Shown: positions 62,119 through 64,000 of the stretch, in pieces
Layout of the letters: every line of letters begins with the position of its first letter
How positions within the stretch are numbered: the first letter of the stretch is position 1
NCBI RefSeq assembly: GCF_030817015.1
Contig: NZ_JAUSYS010000001.1
Span: 3,348,001-3,412,000 of the forward strand
DNA length: 64,000 nucleotides
Reading direction: 5' to 3'
From: Arthrobacter sp. V1I7
GTDB lineage: Bacteria; Actinomycetota; Actinomycetes; Actinomycetales; Micrococcaceae
Notes under the pieces: model-generated
What the model was told of the DNA's origin: nothing
The model's database searches: none
The model's input: the letters and a program-made list of their open reading frames with translations, nothing else
Made by a program: the position numbers and the translations under genes

Positions 62119-62229
62119 CACCGGAGAGCGGGACGCCGGGAGGAAGAAACAAGCCGGAAGCATGCCGGTGACATGGGTTTACCGCGCAGCAGAGGGCATG
62201 GCTGAGCTGTCCCGCGGTCTACCTCGGAG

Positions 62230-62495
62230 CAGCGTGCGGCAACACCCGTCTCAAACTGACTTCGCAGTTCCGCCGCACCGAGCAAGGCGATCAGCAGCGC
62301 CGGTCCCCCCGTGGTCAGGTCAGTTGCCCAGACCACTTCATCCCCGCCGGCGAGTTTCAGGACGTTGGCGATGGGCTCGAGCAGGGCCGGTTCGTCGTTG
62401 AGTATTTTCTGCGAGAGCAGCCGGTTTCCGGCGGCGATCACGATGCAGTGTTGTTGGGCTTTGCCGGCATCGATACCAGCCCACAATTTCACCAA
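62230..62495 (-). pseudogene. IS110-type transposase remnant (N-terminal part)
   Basis: VKLWAGIDAGKAQQHCIVIAAG, NDEPALLEPIANVLKLAGG and VVWATDLTTGGPALLIALLG match the DEDD domain of IS110 transposases. The start is GTG 62492 or TTG 62495; similarity ends near 62240 with no catalytic C-terminal domain. Not the same copy as the gene at 62982. Confidence 0.75.
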
Positions 62496-62981
62496 AACAG
62501 CCTCCAGTCTGTCGGATACTCAAACCCAGCGAAGACGGCGCCGTCGTGCCCTTATCCGGCGATCGTGTCGCGCCTCCCGATCAGCGGTCGGGTCATCGCG
62601 GTGGCGGGCGGCCATTCCTTCGAAGCCGTCACGCTGTGAATCGTCCGGCACAGCAGCCAAAGCCATACCCGCCTCCCCTGGGTAGCCACGGAACCACAAC
62701 GGCCACGAAACCACCGGTCAACACCGTAAGGACAGCAGCCAAAAAACGGTAATACTGGAAAAGGTCTTGAGCCGGCGTGACTCAGCAAAAAACTGACGTG
62801 CCTGGCGGCACTGCCTTTCCGACGATCTGTCCGCCGGCTCAAGGTCCGTCAAAGGGGTGTAGAGCCAGGCGGACATGACTTCATAGGAGCCTGATTCGAC
62901 CAGTCCCATTACCGTTTTGTCTGCCCATCTGGCCCGCGCCCCACTCATCAGCCATTAATCCGACTGGGGGCAACGTCCATC
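62496..62981. other. Spacer between the two IS110 genes
   Basis: No gene supported; short frames have no ribosome site. It probably holds the left end of the IS110 element starting the gene at 62982. IS110 elements lack clear terminal inverted repeats, and none is visible, so the exact end cannot be placed. Confidence 0.4.
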
Positions 62982-64000
62982 TTGGCAACCGAAACAACCA
63001 AAATCATCGCCGGTATCGACACCCACGCCGATACCCACCACGTGGCCATCATCAACGAACACGGCAAACCCCTCGCGGACAAAGAATTCCTGGCCGTGGG
63101 ATCCGGCTACCGGAAGATCGTGGACTTCATCACCAGCCACGGCACAGTCGCCGCCGTAGGGGTCGAAGGAACAGGCTCCTACGGAGCCGAAATCGCCCGG
63201 ATCCTACGCAGCGCAGGAATGAACGTGCTGGAGGTCAACCGCCCGAACCGGGCCGCGCGCCGGCTGAAGGGCAAATCCGACCCGCTGGACGCCTATCAGG
63301 CCGCCCGATCCGTACTCGACGGTCGAACCACGTCGATCCCGAAAGCCAAAGACGGTCCCGTTGAATGCCTGCGAATTCTGCGCGCCGGGCGGACCTCGGC
63401 AGTAAAAGCTCGTACCGCAGCCAATCAGATCAAGGGTCTTCTCGTGACGGCCCCGGACAAACTCGGGGCAAAATACAGAGGCCTCGGAACCTCAGCAATG
63501 ATCACTGCCCTGCAGCGAATCAGACCTGCCGGCCATGTAGCTGACCCCGAGTACGTGTGCCTGCTGACGTTGAAAGCCCTGGCCACCCGCTGCCAGTCCC
63601 TCGGAGCGGAATTAACTGCTGCGGATGCCGCGCTCCAGGAAATCCTCGACACCTACGCGCCCATGCTCTGTGACCTTCCAGGGGTGGGGACGGAAGTAGC
63701 AAGCCAGCTCTTGGTCACCGTCGGCGACAACCCGGACCGCCTTAGAAATGAGGCCCAGTTCGCTGCCCTCGTCGGGGTCGCCCCCATTCCCGCATCCTCG
63801 GGGAAAACCACCCGGCACCGGCTCAGCAGAGGTGGTGACCGCAACGCCAACCACGCCCTTTACCAGGTCGTCCTGGTCCGCATGGCATCGTGCCAACGGA
63901 CCAAGGACTACGTCGCCAAACGCACCGCAGAGGGCAAAAGCAAACGGGAAATCATGCGCTGCCTCAAACGCTACGCAGCCCGGGAAATCTACCGCCAGAT
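62982..64000 (+). mobile_element. IS110-family transposase, cut by the window end
   Basis: At least 339 residues from TTG 62982 (LATETTKIIAGIDTHADTHHVAII), still open at 64000. N-terminal DEDD nuclease domain: Asp in GIDTHAD, Glu in VEGTGSYG, Asp pair in KSDPLDAYQAA. C-terminal Transposase_20 domain with DLPGVGTEVA, ALVGVAPIPASSG including the serine of the second active site, and RGGDRNANHAL. It looks intact within the window and is a probable active site-specific transposase. Confidence 0.92.

Noticed and set aside
62718..62948. A 76-codon minus-strand frame before the IS110 gene
   Set aside because: No ribosome site or family resemblance; it lies in the probable end region of the IS element.

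Overview
The window looks like chromosomal DNA from a high-GC actinobacterium, most likely a member of the Micrococcaceae close to Arthrobacter/Pseudarthrobacter. The evidence is a complete rRNA operon with actinobacterial leader and spacer signals, the block purN, purH and monomeric isocitrate dehydrogenase beside a DUF6350 membrane protein, an HspR-type repressor, a polyphosphate-glucokinase-type ROK kinase and a pervasive GC bias at third codon positions. All names come from reading the protein sequences; no database search was run.

Layout. 0.3-3 kb: a membrane Ser/Thr kinase overlapping a small lipoprotein, then an SRPBCC protein. 3-13 kb: core metabolism (icd, purH, purN, DUF6350), an MFS carrier, a collagen-like protein whose frame does not close before its terminator, and an unusual repeat cluster between purH and icd. 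13-18 kb: DUF4383 protein, ZIP transporter, HNH protein and a flotillin/NfeD-like pair. 18-25 kb: three tandem PAS-GGDEF-EAL proteins, the third apparently worn in its cyclase site. 25-29 kb: excalibur protein, SDR, and a carrier plus Asp/Glu-racemase-like operon. 29-35 kb: rRNA operon on the minus strand (16S-23S-5S, no spacer tRNA seen), with a promoter candidate at 35020-35048.

38.5-56 kb is sugar metabolism. A degraded transposase is followed by two related LacI regulators with palindromic operators, a sugar ABC importer, a GH172 enzyme, a GH32 beta-fructosidase and a broken PfkB kinase: a probable fructan or difructose-anhydride pathway. Next come a HIT protein, a ROK glucokinase, and a minus-strand alpha-glucoside operon (GH13, two permeases, binding protein) facing a frameshifted ROK repressor gene across a shared palindrome.

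56-64 kb is accessory and partly decayed: small conserved proteins, a cold-shock protein, an eroded antitoxin/PIN-toxin pair, a doubly frameshifted gene, a heat-shock block (HspR repressor, Hsp20, J-domain protein, small unknowns, a damaged second Hsp20 copy with the same 24-bp promoter element), an IS110 remnant and an IS110-family transposase running off the window end. The number of single-base frameshifts in the accessory half means either real gene decay or uncorrected homopolymer errors; raw reads would separate the two.
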